A DNA stretch of 58,152 bases from Chthonomonas sp. UBA2391 (GCA_002343825.1 DDSL01000134.1:1-58152); one strand, 5' to 3'; counted from the stretch's first letter, positions 30,820 through 40,535 are shown. Program-made: numbers and translations. The notes: generated by a model not told the origin, from the sequence alone.

Positions 30820-33800
30820 TTACTTACCAGGTCCGGTCAGCTTCGGGAAGTCCGGGCGCTTGCGCACGGGCTTGCGCTTTTCGAGGTCCTTCAGAAGGAC
30901 TTCGATGGCCTTTTCCAGCTGTGGGTCGCGGCCCTGGTTCAGCAGGTCTGGGCGGTTGTCGATCTCGATATCCGGATCCACACCCGTGTTCTCGGCGATC
31001 CACTCGCCCGTCTTGTGGTCATAGATTCCGAACTCTGGAGCGGTGAAGAAACCGCCATCGACGAGGGGAGCCGAGCCGGTAATCCCGACCAATCCACCCC
31101 ACGTTCGAGTTCCGATCAGCGGACCGGCCTTGTGCTTGCGGAACAGCCAGGGGAACATGTCCCCGCCCGATCCCGCGTACTCGTTGATCAGCATGGCGTA
31201 GGGTCCATCAAACGTTTGGACCGGGAAGCCGATGTCGATCCCGTTTCGCTGCCGGAAGAACGCCGAATAAGTTCGGTTGATCTTGTCGAAGAAGTAGGTT
31301 GGGATCATCCCGCCGCCGTTGAAGCGCTCGTCGATGATCATGGCCTCCTTATCGCTCTGGCTGTAGTAGCCTCGGATAAAGCCGATCATGCCGGGCTCGC
31401 TCGTGTCGGGCACGTGGAGGTATCCGATTCGACCGTTGCTCAGCTTTTCGACCTTGCGTCGGTTCGATTCGACCCAGTCGTAGTAGCGGATGTCGTTATC
31501 GGCGCCCACCGGTCGGACCAGGACCTCGCGAGCCCCGGTGAGGCTCGGAGTGCTGTTCACAGTCAACCGAACGGTGCGACCGACTTTGCCCATGAGCGCT
31601 TCATTCGGGTGCAAATCAGCGCCGACATCGCGACCATCGATCTGGAGGAGGTACTCGCCTTCCTTGATGTTGAGTCCAGGGCCGCTGAGCGGGCCTCGTT
31701 GAGCCCCACCCGAGAGGTCACCGCGATAGATCCGCTGGAAGGCAACTCGGCCGTTCTTGACTTCGTAGTCCGCCCCGAGCAGCCCGATGGGGACCGGAGG
31801 TCGAGCGCCGAGGATCTCTCCGCCGCCCACATAGGCATGGCCCGTTCCAAGTTCGCCGATCATCTGACCCAGCACGTAGTTGAGGTCATTTCGATGCTGC
31901 ACATAGGGCAGCATCGCCTCGTACTGCTTCTTCTTCGCGTTCCAGTCGACTCCACCAAAGTTGGGATCGTAGAACCGGTCGCGCATGTAGCGCCAGGCCT
32001 CGTTGAAGATCTGCTTCCACTCCGTCCGCGGATCGATCACGGCCTCAACCGCATCGAGCGAAATCCGTCCCTGAGTCGGCTGACCACCGGGGCCGACTGG
32101 GATTACGCCGGCGGCTCCAGGACCAGCAAAGTAACCCAGAAGGTTCTTCTTGGAGTTCAGCGTGATGTAGGAGACTCCACCGATGATGGGCACCGACTGC
32201 TTGCTGTCGAAGTCAAAGCGGACAAGGGCGCCGTCGACAAAGGTCATGACCCCGTTGTTCACCCCGATCAGCTCGAAGTAGTTGCCGTCCGGCCAAGGCA
32301 GAGCGAACATGCGCTCGGAAAGACCGTCAAAGTCGATCTTGAGTTCCTTGGGTTCTTCCTTCTTGGGCTCTTCCTTCTTGGCTTCTTCTGGTTGTGCAGC
32401 CGGAGCGGCGGTCGCCGGAGGAGCGGCCTGGGCCAATGGTTCTTCGTCGTCTAGAGCGGCAAACTGAGCCTCGGTGCTGGCACCCGCTTTCTTCGTCTCC
32501 GGCTCTTCATCCGAGGCCGGGGTCAGCGGATTGGCAAGGTCCTTGGTCAGAGGGATTGCGTAGACGCGTTGCGCATTCGCGAAGTTCAGGCTGTATTCAA
32601 ATGCTCCCGGCTGCGGGTTGAAGCTGCGCTGGGAAACGATGTAGAGGTATTTGCCGTTCAGGTCGAAGGCGACTTGGCTATCGCTATAGAAGCCTTCGGT
32701 GATCTGGGTCGTCTTGCCGTCTCGGACTCGGTACAGGGCCACGGCGCTTTGCAGATTAGGAAGCGCCTTGGCGTAGACCAGGTAGCTACCATCCGGAGCC
32801 CAATCGTATTCCGTCACCGGGCCCAGCGGCTCTTGAACGACCTGCGTGACCTTCTTGCTCTCGACATCCATGATCAGAAGCCGATTGTCCAAGGTCGAGA
32901 TCGAGATCTTCTTTCCGTCGGGTGAGTATCGGTAGTCGACGATCTTGTACTGACCACCCCGGGTGAGTTGCTCCATCTTCCCGCCGCGTTGGGGGATCAG
33001 GTAGAGCTCGTACTCGCCGGTGGCATCGCTCATGACGAGGATGGACTGGCCGTCAGGAGACCAAACTGGATTGCGCTCCCGCGCCGACGGAGTATTGGTC
33101 AGGTTACGCGTTTCGCCATTCTTAGCCGGAACGCTGAAGATCTCGCCTCGGGCTTCGACCGCGACGCGCTTACCGCTCGGCGAGACGGTCATGTTGTTCG
33201 TGAACTGAGCCAGTCGTCGCATCTGCGGTCGCACATGGTTCAGGTCGCTCACGATCCTCGGCTTGATTCGAGAGATCGCCTTGCTGGCGATGTTCATTGC
33301 ATAGAGGCCGCCATCCCGCTCAAAGACGACGGTCTTGCCGTCGGTGCTCGGCATCCGGACGTCCGCGTCGTCGAAGTTGGTGAGTTGGGTGACCCGCTTG
33401 TTCCCTACGCTATACGAGTACAGGTTCACGGTGCCGGCGTTCTTGTCACTGGCAAAGATCACCTGATCCCCGACCCAAAGCGGGAACCAGTTGTTCTCGC
33501 GGCCGTGGGGGATCTCGCTGTACTCGTTGGTCTTGATGTTATAGAAGCTGACCACGCCCTGGGTACCGCCCCGGTAGCGCCGCCAGTTAAAGCCGAACGA
33601 AGCGTTGCGGTTGTAGGCGACGATCGAACCGTCCGGCGACATGCTGCCGTTGGCGATCTCCCGAATCGGAGTTCCCGTCGGTAGCCCGCCATTCGGGCTA
33701 TAGAGCCAGAGGCGATCGCTGAACGGCGTGTTCTGGTCGCCGTTGGCCACCATGATCTTTCCGTCCGGGGTCCAGCCGAGGACGAGATCGGGGTCGGCGG

Positions 33801-34107
33801 TGAAGGTGATCCGCTTCGGTTCCCCGCCGTCGATCGGCATGGTGTAGACCTCGGGCGCACCGTCGTAACTTCCGACGAAGGCGATCGTCTTTCCATCAGG
33901 CGAGATTCGGGGCATCCCTTCCGAACCGCTGAAGGTAGTAAGTCGAGTGGCCGTGCCCCCGTCGAGGGTGCACTTCCAGAGATCGCCGGCATAGGCAAAA
34001 ACGACGTTATCCCCACTGACTGCCGGCATTCGAAGTAGTCGGGGATCATCCTGCATGTTGGGCTGGGCAGAGGCCACAGCCGCAAGCGCGAGTAGAGCGA
34101 GATTCAA
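30820..34107 (-). CDS. Tricorn-like S41 family protease
   Basis: A 1095-residue protein with a signal-like start (MNLALLALAAVASAQP). Residues ~20-550 contain repeated six- and seven-bladed beta-propeller strands (RISPDGKTIAFVGSYDGAPEVY, WAPDGSYLVYAKA). A charged Ala/Glu/Pro/Lys linker lies around ~545-600. The tricorn core and PDZ domain follow (MRDRFYDPNFGGVDW...), then the S41 catalytic part: His757 in GTGHAYV and Ser980 in EYAGSGGDMFPW. Tricorn enzymes trim peptides from upstream proteases; bacterial homologues with signal peptides act outside the cytoplasm. It is followed by a strong terminator at 30763. Confidence 0.9.
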   Translation of the reverse strand: MNLALLALAAVASAQPNMQDDPRLLRMPAVSGDNVVFAYAGDLWKCTLDGGTATRLTTFSGSEGMPRISPDGKTIAFVGSYDGAPEVYTMPIDGGEPKRITFTADPDLVLGWTPDGKIMVANGDQNTPFSDRLWLYSPNGGLPTGTPIREIANGSMSPDGSIVAYNRNASFGFNWRRYRGGTQGVVSFYNIKTNEYSEIPHGRENNWFPLWVGDQVIFASDKNAGTVNLYSYSVGNKRVTQLTNFDDADVRMPSTDGKTVVFERDGGLYAMNIASKAISRIKPRIVSDLNHVRPQMRRLAQFTNNMTVSPSGKRVAVEARGEIFSVPAKNGETRNLTNTPSARERNPVWSPDGQSILVMSDATGEYELYLIPQRGGKMEQLTRGGQYKIVDYRYSPDGKKISISTLDNRLLIMDVESKKVTQVVQEPLGPVTEYDWAPDGSYLVYAKALPNLQSAVALYRVRDGKTTQITEGFYSDSQVAFDLNGKYLYIVSQRSFNPQPGAFEYSLNFANAQRVYAIPLTKDLANPLTPASDEEPETKKAGASTEAQFAALDDEEPLAQAAPPATAAPAAQPEEAKKEEPKKEEPKELKIDFDGLSERMFALPWPDGNYFELIGVNNGVMTFVDGALVRFDFDSKQSVPIIGGVSYITLNSKKNLLGYFAGPGAAGVIPVGPGGQPTQGRISLDAVEAVIDPRTEWKQIFNEAWRYMRDRFYDPNFGGVDWNAKKKQYEAMLPYVQHRNDLNYVLGQMIGELGTGHAYVGGGEILGARPPVPIGLLGADYEVKNGRVAFQRIYRGDLSGGAQRGPLSGPGLNIKEGEYLLQIDGRDVGADLHPNEALMGKVGRTVRLTVNSTPSLTGAREVLVRPVGADNDIRYYDWVESNRRKVEKLSNGRIGYLHVPDTSEPGMIGFIRGYYSQSDKEAMIIDERFNGGGMIPTYFFDKINRTYSAFFRQRNGIDIGFPVQTFDGPYAMLINEYAGSGGDMFPWLFRKHKAGPLIGTRTWGGLVGITGSAPLVDGGFFTAPEFGIYDHKTGEWIAENTGVDPDIEIDNRPDLLNQGRDPQLEKAIEVLLKDLEKRKPVRKRPDFPKLTGPGK

Positions 34108-34320
34108 GTATTTTCCTCCTAATGAACTCAGGGCCCCGTTGCCCCGTGAAGGAACCGGGTCGAGTTCCTTGTACGGTACCGCATTGGCCTAGTTCCGGTC
34201 CGAGTACGATGAACAGGGCCGCTGGAGTTCATCAATTGTGAATTTGCAGAACAATCTGGGTCGAAGGACCCTTCGGTTTGCCCGCAAACGTCATAGAATG
34301 AAAGAACCACGGGGAAACCG

Positions 34321-35979
34321 ATGCCGCCCACCACTCGCCGCGAAGTCCTAGCCCACATGGGCTCCAGTGCGCTCACCCTGATGGTGGGGCAATCCAGCCC
34401 AAAAACCGATCCCCTGGCCCGCCCCCCACTCGAGGCCATCGCACTCCACCGCCTCGCCTTCGGTCCCCGCCCCGGAGAGGTCGAAGCCCTCAAGCTGATC
34501 GGACTCGAAAAATGGGTGCAACAACAGGTCAAGCCAACCGCCGACGATCCCGAGGTCGACAAGCGATTGGCCGAACTCAAGCTTGAGATCAGCTATGAGC
34601 ACGAGGGAAAAAAGGTCGAAGAGCAACGACCTCTCACCCGCCTCAACGCCACCCGCGAACAGCTGTGGAAGCTCGCCGCTGAGGGCACCCCTTATGAGGA
34701 GAAAGTCCGCTGCGTTTACGAGGTCATGGCCGCGACATATCTGCGCGCGGTTTATAGCAAGTGGCAGCTGCGCGAAGTCCTCGTCGACTTTTGGCACAAC
34801 CACTTCAATGTGAATATGTGGGCCGATGATGACGCAGTCCGAATCCTTTTTCCGCTGTATGATCGCGAAGTCATCCGCAAGCACTGCTTCGGGAACTTCA
34901 GACAATTCTTAGAAGCCGTCGCAACCAGCGGACCCATGCTGGTCTATCTCAACAATTCGCGCAGCAAGGCCAGCCCCGCCAACGAGAACTACGCTCGCGA
35001 ACTGTTCGAACTCCACACCATGGGGGCGCCGAACTACCTCAACCATCTCTATAACAAGTGGCGCGAGGTCCCGGGAGCGACCGAAGGCAAGGCCCAGGGC
35101 TATATCGACCAGGATGTCTATGAGGCCGCCCGCGCCTTCACGGGATGGACGCTCGCCAACGGGGCGTGGACCGAACGCGACGACAGTCGCTTCCCGAATA
35201 CTGGCGAGTTTCACTACTATGAGCCATGGCACGATAACTATCAAAAGCGAGTCCTAGGGGTCGAATTTGAACCTAATCAGCCTCCGATGGCGGATGGTCG
35301 CAAGGTTCTGGACTTGGTCGCAAACCATGCCGGCACGGCCCGATTTGTCTGCGGCAAGCTGATCCGGCGACTGGTCGGAGATGAAGTCCCGACCAGCCTG
35401 CTTGACCGCGCGGTCAAGGTCTGGATGGCCAATCACAGCTCCACCGACCAGATCGGTCAAGTCGTCGCGACGATTGCGACGTCGCCGGAATTCGCCGCCA
35501 CTTGGGGGCAAAAGATCAAGCGCCCGATGGAAGTGGCGGCCTCCTTTATCCGGGGCACGGGAATGGAATTCACCCCTAATCTCGGCATGTTCTGGCTGAT
35601 GTCGAGCATGGGTCAGCGGACGTTTAGCTACCCCTTCCCGACTGGTCATCCCGATACCCGGGACTACTGGCTGGGAACCTTCAACTGGATCCAGCGGTGG
35701 AACCTCCCGGGCGGACTCATGTGGGAAGGAAGCAAGATGCTGAAGCCCGAACCACCGAAAGTGCCCCAAGATGCCAATTCTTGGGAAACCGCGGCTCGCG
35801 CCATCGTTCTAGAGATGCTTGGCTATTCCCTCCCCGTCCCGGTGATGACCGGACTCCTAGCCATGTTCCGCGAGGGTCGAGACCAAGATGCCTTTGACCC
35901 CAACGATCAAGACCTCCATTGGCGGATCCGCCGATTGCAGATGGCCGTCGCCATGACTCCCGAATTCCACGCCCGGTAA
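34321..35979 (+). CDS. DUF1800 family protein
   Basis: A 552-residue protein beginning MPPTTRREVLAHMGSSALTLMVG, a weak twin-arginine-like or membrane start. The following ALHRLAFGPRPGEVEAL is the DUF1800 family opening, and VDFWHNHFNVNMWADDD and NENYARELFELHTMG are characteristic inner motifs. It is the first gene of a pair with the DUF1501 protein at 35985. This pair occurs widely in Planctomycetes, Armatimonadota and Proteobacteria and is thought to act in the cell envelope, but no reaction is established. Confidence 0.9.
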   Translation: MPPTTRREVLAHMGSSALTLMVGQSSPKTDPLARPPLEAIALHRLAFGPRPGEVEALKLIGLEKWVQQQVKPTADDPEVDKRLAELKLEISYEHEGKKVEEQRPLTRLNATREQLWKLAAEGTPYEEKVRCVYEVMAATYLRAVYSKWQLREVLVDFWHNHFNVNMWADDDAVRILFPLYDREVIRKHCFGNFRQFLEAVATSGPMLVYLNNSRSKASPANENYARELFELHTMGAPNYLNHLYNKWREVPGATEGKAQGYIDQDVYEAARAFTGWTLANGAWTERDDSRFPNTGEFHYYEPWHDNYQKRVLGVEFEPNQPPMADGRKVLDLVANHAGTARFVCGKLIRRLVGDEVPTSLLDRAVKVWMANHSSTDQIGQVVATIATSPEFAATWGQKIKRPMEVAASFIRGTGMEFTPNLGMFWLMSSMGQRTFSYPFPTGHPDTRDYWLGTFNWIQRWNLPGGLMWEGSKMLKPEPPKVPQDANSWETAARAIVLEMLGYSLPVPVMTGLLAMFREGRDQDAFDPNDQDLHWRIRRLQMAVAMTPEFHAR

Positions 35980-35984
35980 ACCCT

Positions 35985-37226
35985 ATGAACCTTTCTCGCC
36001 GTGATCTCTTCGTCGGATGTAGCGCCGCCATTGCGGCCATGGCCGGGGCTCGGATCAATGGGCTGACCTTCGTCGGCGAAGATGCCCCTTCGGACCATCC
36101 GATCCTCGTCGTCGTCTTCTTGCGGGGCGGGATCGACGGGCTCAATTTACTGGCTCCTCCGGGGGACAAGGACTACATCGCCGCGCGGCCGACGCATCTA
36201 CGGATCGCGGAAGATGGCGAACACAAGGGCTTGGAGATGAAAGGCACCGACCTGCGACTCCACCGCTTGGCCTCCCCGATCAAGGAACTCTACGACGATG
36301 GCAAACTGGCGATGATCCATGCTTGTGGACTCACGCACGGCACTCGGAGCCATTTCGAAGCGATGGACCTCATTGAGCGCGGGATCGCCCGAACCGAAGA
36401 CATGAACCTCCGGACCGGCTGGCTCGCCCGGAGTATGGAGCGTCTGCCCGACTCGAGTCCCATCCCGGCCCTGAGCCTGAGTGGCAACATGGCCGCCAGC
36501 TTGGTGGGGATGCCGGACGCGGGGCTGATGAGCAGCGTGGAAGGACTTCACCTATGGGGAGGCGACGAACAGGTCAAGGGGCTGAAGTTCCTGTACGGTG
36601 CGGGCAACTCATGGCTTCACAAGGAGGGATCCAGAGCGATCGAGACTTACGACCTCGTCCGCGCCCGGCTTGGTCGAAAGGAAGATGGGTCACTCCCCGA
36701 CTATGTCCCCGAACACAGTGCCAAATATCCAGATGGCGAACTCGGAAACGCACTCCGAGACCTAGCCAGGATGATCAAGGCCGGGGTGGGCATCCAAGTC
36801 GGCACGGTTGACTTTGGCGGATGGGATACCCACCAGGACCAAATGTATCAGTTCAACTATCGCCTGGGCCACCTTAGCGAATCGCTGATGGCCTTCTATT
36901 CCGATCTCACTTCTTTCCACTCGAGGCTCAACGTCGTGGTGATGAGCGAGTTTGGTCGACGACTCAAATCGAATCAGAGCAATGGGACGGACCATGGCCA
37001 CGGCAACGTGATGATGGTGATGGGACCCAAAGTCGTCGGCTCGAAAGTCCACGGTCGCTGGCCCGGTCTGGCCACGGAACAACTGGACGCGCGGGCGGAT
37101 CTCGCGGTGACCACAGATTACCGCAACGTCTTGGCCGAAGTGATGGAGCGAGGAATGGGGATCTCGGGAGCGAACAAGCTCTTCCCTGGACTGGAGTCCA
37201 AACCCGTCGGGGTCCTAAAAACTTAG
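35985..37226 (+). CDS. DUF1501 family protein
   Basis: A 413-residue protein. The start is ATG 35985, five bases after the DUF1800 stop. The N-terminus SRRDLFVGCSAAIAAMAGA fits a twin-arginine signal. The body shows DUF1501 motifs: ILVVVFLRGGIDGLNLLAP, GLTHGTRSHFEAMD, TVDFGGWDTHQDQ and SEFGRRLKSNQSNGTDHGHGN. The metal-ligand-like residues relate this family to the alkaline-phosphatase superfamily. It is cotranslated with the DUF1800 gene and ends just before tRNA-Pro. The exported location is likely; the substrate is unknown. Confidence 0.92.
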   Translation: MNLSRRDLFVGCSAAIAAMAGARINGLTFVGEDAPSDHPILVVVFLRGGIDGLNLLAPPGDKDYIAARPTHLRIAEDGEHKGLEMKGTDLRLHRLASPIKELYDDGKLAMIHACGLTHGTRSHFEAMDLIERGIARTEDMNLRTGWLARSMERLPDSSPIPALSLSGNMAASLVGMPDAGLMSSVEGLHLWGGDEQVKGLKFLYGAGNSWLHKEGSRAIETYDLVRARLGRKEDGSLPDYVPEHSAKYPDGELGNALRDLARMIKAGVGIQVGTVDFGGWDTHQDQMYQFNYRLGHLSESLMAFYSDLTSFHSRLNVVVMSEFGRRLKSNQSNGTDHGHGNVMMVMGPKVVGSKVHGRWPGLATEQLDARADLAVTTDYRNVLAEVMERGMGISGANKLFPGLESKPVGVLKT

Positions 37227-37232
37227 GAGTGG

Positions 37233-37306
37233 TCGGGATGGCGGGATTCGAACCCACGACCTCTGCGTCCCGAACGCAGCGCTCTACCAAGCTGAGCTAC
37301 ATCCCG
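37233..37306 (-). tRNA. tRNA-Pro (anticodon CGG)
   Basis: The minus strand folds as a 74-nt cloverleaf: acceptor arms CGGGATG and CATCCCG with discriminator A, D-loop AGCTCAGCTTGGTAGAGC, anticodon loop TTCGGGA (anticodon CGG) and T-arm TTCGAATCC. CCA is not encoded. Confidence 0.96.
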
Positions 37307-37455
37307 AGCGGGACCATGAGGATACCAGAGTCCCAAGGAAGCATTTTTTGACTAGCCAACTCGGACCGTAATTCTGCGGGTTTCTCTTGGTATCTCGGAA
37401 TGCACTCCCGGGGAACTTGCCCCTTACCACCCCTCCGGTTCAAAATAGAACTGTC

Positions 37456-38397
37456 ATGCAGTGTTTTTTGAAAGGTGGGATTGTTCTCGGTGCATTGGCA
37501 CTGGGCCTCAGCGCGAATGCCGGACCCTTGGGTCTGGCCAATGACTTCAATGCGGTCGTCTTCGGCGACTGGAACAGCAACGGCGGCCATAGCGACGGTT
37601 CGGTTGCAATTCAGGGCAACGCCAAGGGCAACTACGAATTCAAGCAACGACCTTCGCCCCAGGTTCCGACCCCTAACTTCGGATCGAATGGCCAAGTCGG
37701 CGTCGTGGTGGGCGGCAACAAGTGGGCGACCGGGGTCATGCGAACCCTGAACGGCAACGCCTATGTCGGGGGCACGCGGACCGGCGATATCCAAGTCAAC
37801 AACGGCTTCCAACTTCGCAACGCCGGCTCCGACACCAATACGATCTTCATCCAGATGTACCAACGCGCCGTGACCCAAGGTCAGCTCATGGCCGCGCTCA
37901 CCGGGATCACCCTCCCGACGGCCAACCCCAATAACCTCTCGGTCAACCTGGGCGCGGGCCGCACGAGCGGTCAGCGGTTCGTCTATAACGTCGATTCCTC
38001 TGCCCTCGGACAACTCAAGACCCTGGACATCCAGAATCTCCGAGGCGACGACACGATCGTCTTCAACGTCCGTGGCGATGATCGGGTCACTTGGGCTTGG
38101 TCAGTCAACGCACCAACCTACTCGGGCATCATCTGGAACTTCATCGACGCCAAGGCCATCGACGTCAGTCAACGGCAGTTCAATGGAACACTCTTTGCGC
38201 CGAAGTCCTCGCTGATCATGCGACAAAACGTCGAGGGCAACGTCCTCGTCTCCAGCATGGACATCGTCGGAGGCCCCGAACTGCACTTCGGAAACCGGTT
38301 CCAGTTCCAAGGCGATGTTCCCGTCCCCGAGCCGGCCACGCTCATCGCCTTGGCCGCCGGGATCGGCGCTCTGGCCCGCAAGCGACGCCGATCCTAA
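37456..38397 (+). CDS. Choice-of-anchor A protein with PEP-CTERM sorting tail
   Basis: A 313-residue secreted protein. The signal peptide is MQCFLKGGIVLGALALGLSANA after ATG 37456. Residues ~30-285 fit the choice-of-anchor A domain (DFNAVVFGDWNSNGG... SVAIQGNAKGNYEF). The tail VPEPATLIALAAGIGALARKRRRS is a PEP-CTERM signal: PEP motif, membrane helix, basic end. Such proteins are cut and anchored by an exosortase during export, so this genome should encode one. The stop overlaps the convergent deoC stop by four bases. The biological role of the domain is unknown. Confidence 0.9.
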   Translation: MQCFLKGGIVLGALALGLSANAGPLGLANDFNAVVFGDWNSNGGHSDGSVAIQGNAKGNYEFKQRPSPQVPTPNFGSNGQVGVVVGGNKWATGVMRTLNGNAYVGGTRTGDIQVNNGFQLRNAGSDTNTIFIQMYQRAVTQGQLMAALTGITLPTANPNNLSVNLGAGRTSGQRFVYNVDSSALGQLKTLDIQNLRGDDTIVFNVRGDDRVTWAWSVNAPTYSGIIWNFIDAKAIDVSQRQFNGTLFAPKSSLIMRQNVEGNVLVSSMDIVGGPELHFGNRFQFQGDVPVPEPATLIALAAGIGALARKRRRS

Positions 38398-39215
38398 GCC
38401 GTCAAGGCGTCAAAAAGTCCACTGGCCCCGATGCGGAACCGCTCGGGGCGAACCCATTCTTCGCCGAGCTCGGTACGGACCAGGTGCATCCAGAGGTTGG
38501 CTTCTGCGTGGGTGCGAATCCCTCCGGCAGGTTTCAGCCCGCGTCTTTGACCCGTGGCGGATTGGAAGTCGAGAAGGGCCGCGGTCATGGCAAATCCGGC
38601 TGGCCAAAGGGTCGCATTGACGGACTCCTTGCCCGTGCTGGTTTTGATGAAATCCGCCCCTGCCATCAGCGCCACTAGGCTCGCTCGATAGATGCGATTC
38701 GGATCCGCCAACTCCCCGGTCGCGAGAATCACCTTCAGATGAGCTCTTCCGGCCGCATTCTTCATGGCGTGAACTTCATCATAAAGCTCGCCCCAATGGT
38801 CCTTGAGCGCATGCTCCCGCCGGATGACGATGTCGATCTCATCGGCCCCCAGATCGACGCACTCCTGGACCTCATGGACGCGTGAAACAAGCGGTGAGAG
38901 CCCGTGAGGAAATCCCCCCGCAACCGTCGCGACCTGGATCCCCGAACCCCGAACCGCATGATGGGCTGTGCCGATGAAGGCCGGATAGACGCACACCGCA
39001 GCCACAGGATGAGCGAGAGCTTTGGCGCAGAGGTCCTTGACCCGTTCGGTGGTGTCGTCTCCTTGGAGGGTGGTGAGGTCTAGATGGGGCAAGATCTCGG
39101 CGGCCGGAACCGGAGGCAGCGATTCGAGGTGGGCAAGCTTGGCCTCGGCCTCAGCTTGGCTCAACCGAAATTCCGGCAGTGCATGGAGTTCAAACGGCCT
39201 CGTGTTGGGTTGCAT
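38394..39215 (-). CDS. deoC: Deoxyribose-phosphate aldolase
   Basis: A 273-residue TIM barrel. The Schiff-base lysine is Lys161 (KVILATGEL), and the second active lysine is Lys191 (DFIKTSTGK), as in the known enzyme. It splits 2-deoxyribose 5-phosphate into glyceraldehyde 3-phosphate and acetaldehyde in nucleoside catabolism. It is a little longer than the usual ~220-260 residues through an N-terminal extension. The start overlaps the end of the small membrane gene at 39190. No other deo gene is near. Confidence 0.93.
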   Translation of the reverse strand: MQPNTRPFELHALPEFRLSQAEAEAKLAHLESLPPVPAAEILPHLDLTTLQGDDTTERVKDLCAKALAHPVAAVCVYPAFIGTAHHAVRGSGIQVATVAGGFPHGLSPLVSRVHEVQECVDLGADEIDIVIRREHALKDHWGELYDEVHAMKNAAGRAHLKVILATGELADPNRIYRASLVALMAGADFIKTSTGKESVNATLWPAGFAMTAALLDFQSATGQRRGLKPAGGIRTHAEANLWMHLVRTELGEEWVRPERFRIGASGLFDALTA

Positions 39216-39537
39216 GTTCTTCTGTTTCGGCGGGCAGCGATTTCTTGGGGAATTCGATCCTCTGCGCGTAAAGCTTGATTCCTCGGCTCGCGATCAGCGA
39301 GGCGACGACGCACATCGCAAAAAGCATGACCAGCCGCACGACCAAGGCGATCCCCAGTTCTCCCGTCTTTTCAAGCTCGACTTTTTCCCCCGGTTGGAGT
39401 CCGAGGGCGCTCGTCACGGGTTCCGTAAAGGTATCAAAGGCAAGCTTGAACACGAAGAGCAAAAGAGCGATCCCCACAAGAAAGGTGGCGATCCCGACCA
39501 GCCCGCCGAGCCAGTCTCTCCGTGGAGCATGCATCAT
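39190..39537 (-). CDS. Small membrane protein (two helices)
   Basis: About 115 residues from ATG 39537 (MMHAPRRDW), with 39534 an equal option. Helices lie at residues ~12-34 (LVGIATFLVGIALLLFVFKLA) and ~60-85 (LGIALVVRLVMLFAMCVVASLIAS), joined by a short extracytoplasmic stretch. The tail is charged. No Shine-Dalgarno is clear. It lies between the Fe-S carrier gene and deoC and overlaps deoC. The family and function are not recognised. Confidence 0.7.
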   Translation of the reverse strand: MMHAPRRDWLGGLVGIATFLVGIALLLFVFKLAFDTFTEPVTSALGLQPGEKVELEKTGELGIALVVRLVMLFAMCVVASLIASRGIKLYAQRIEFPKKSLPAETEEHATQHEAV

Positions 39538-39548
39538 TGCAGGATACT

Positions 39549-39899
39549 TTAGAGACTCTTCGGTGTGAAGCTCACGCCACACCCGCAGCTCCTAGAAGCG
39601 TTCGGATTTTCGAATCCAAAGCCGCCGCCCAGCAGGTTTCCGGTCCAAATGAGCTTCGATCCAGCCAAGAATTCGGCCGACTTCGGATCGAGCAAGACCT
39701 TGAGATCTCCATCGGTCCAGACCAGATCACTCTCCCGAGCGGTCGACTCGAAGCGGATGACGTACTCGAAACCCGAGCAACCGCCTCCCTTCACCCCGAT
39801 CCGGACGAAATCTCCGGCGTGACCTTTCCTCTCAAGAATGGCGCGCATCTGCGTGATCGCCTCCGGAGTGATTTCCACCGGAAAAGTCGAAAGGCTCAT
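39549..39899 (-). CDS. A-type iron-sulfur carrier protein (ErpA/IscA family)
   Basis: A 116-residue protein with the three conserved cysteines of A-type carriers: Cys41 (GGGCSGFEY), Cys105 and Cys107 (RSCGCGVSF). They hold a [2Fe-2S] or [4Fe-4S] cluster for delivery to target enzymes. I chose ATG 39899 because it overlaps the Rrf2 stop (ATGA) and gives family-typical length; an ATG at 39914 also exists. Its coupling with an Rrf2 regulator fits Fe-S homeostasis. The exact subtype (ErpA, IscA or SufA) cannot be decided. Confidence 0.9.
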   Translation of the reverse strand: MSLSTFPVEITPEAITQMRAILERKGHAGDFVRIGVKGGGCSGFEYVIRFESTARESDLVWTDGDLKVLLDPKSAEFLAGSKLIWTGNLLGGGFGFENPNASRSCGCGVSFTPKSL

Positions 39900-40423
39900 C
39901 GTGGGGTCTTGCATGCTTCCTTCGAAGGATGGCCGTTCAGACTAGGCGCCGCTTGGCCATTGGAACCGGGGCGGCGCGTAAAGTAGATCGGAGCGGGCTC
40001 ATTGGAGAGCTTTCCGTCGATCAGGTCTTGCAAGGTCACCTTGTAGACGACTTGATCCACAACGTTCTGGATCTTGGCCCAGAGCCCGTTGAGCGAGCAG
40101 TTCCCGTAGTGGACGCATTCGGCTTCCAGTCCGGCATGGCGCTCACAAAATCCGTTATCAAAGAGATGCCCCCCTAGGGCATAGAGCACATCGCCGACGA
40201 TGACCTGGGTGGCCGGCTTGGCCAATCGATAGCCGCCGATCTGACCTCGGCTACTTCGGACAAAGCCTTCTTTACGAAGGATCGTCAAGAGCTTCGCCGC
40301 ATGGGGTTCGCTCAAGCCCTCGCGGACGGCAATCTCGGGGATGGTCAGGGACCCTTGCTCCCCTTGTTCAGCTATCGCGACAAGACACCGGAGACCATAT
40401 TCCTCCTGAGCACTGAACTTCAT
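39896..40423 (-). CDS. Rrf2 family transcriptional regulator
   Basis: A 175-residue protein. The start is ATG 40423 (MKFSAQEEYGLRCL); the longer frame runs into the promoter. The winged-helix domain is typical (TIPEIAVREGLSEPHAAKLL... SRGQIGGYRLA), and three cysteines follow (Cys93, Cys103, Cys109) in FCERHAGLEAECVHYGNC, likely cluster ligands as in IscR-type sensors, though the spacing is different. The tail is longer than usual. It overlaps and probably regulates the A-type carrier gene. A promoter with an almost leaderless start lies just upstream. Confidence 0.93.
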   Translation of the reverse strand: MKFSAQEEYGLRCLVAIAEQGEQGSLTIPEIAVREGLSEPHAAKLLTILRKEGFVRSSRGQIGGYRLAKPATQVIVGDVLYALGGHLFDNGFCERHAGLEAECVHYGNCSLNGLWAKIQNVVDQVVYKVTLQDLIDGKLSNEPAPIYFTRRPGSNGQAAPSLNGHPSKEACKTPR

Positions 40424-40432
40424 CTTTACTTT

Positions 40433-40461
40433 ATTGTACGGTATCTCCTCGGACGGACCAA
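40433..40461 (-). promoter_or_regulatory. Promoter of the Rrf2 / Fe-S carrier operon
   Basis: On the minus strand TTGGTC (40461-40456), a 17-nt spacer and TACAAT (40438-40433) form a good promoter. The start would fall at about 40426, three bases before the ATG, so the mRNA is predicted to be nearly leaderless. Confidence 0.65.
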
Positions 40462-40503
40462 GACTCCCAGAACGCCTATTCCGAAAATTGCGGTTGGGAG
40501 TAC

Positions 40504-40535
40504 AAAAAAAGGCAGCCGGGATGTGCCCGACTGCC
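40504..40535 (-). terminator. Terminator of the ABC-exporter transcript
   Basis: On the minus strand GGCAG-CGGG pairs with CCCG-CTGCC, with one mismatched pair between the two helices and a five-base loop, followed by TTTTTTT. It lies 140 nt after the ABC-exporter stop and just upstream of the Rrf2 promoter. The region between 40536 and 40674 shows no credible gene. Confidence 0.8.

Noticed and set aside
30790..32454. A 554-codon open frame on the plus strand
   Set aside because: It is antisense to the tricorn-like protease, whose catalytic motifs are intact. No domain is visible in the plus frame.
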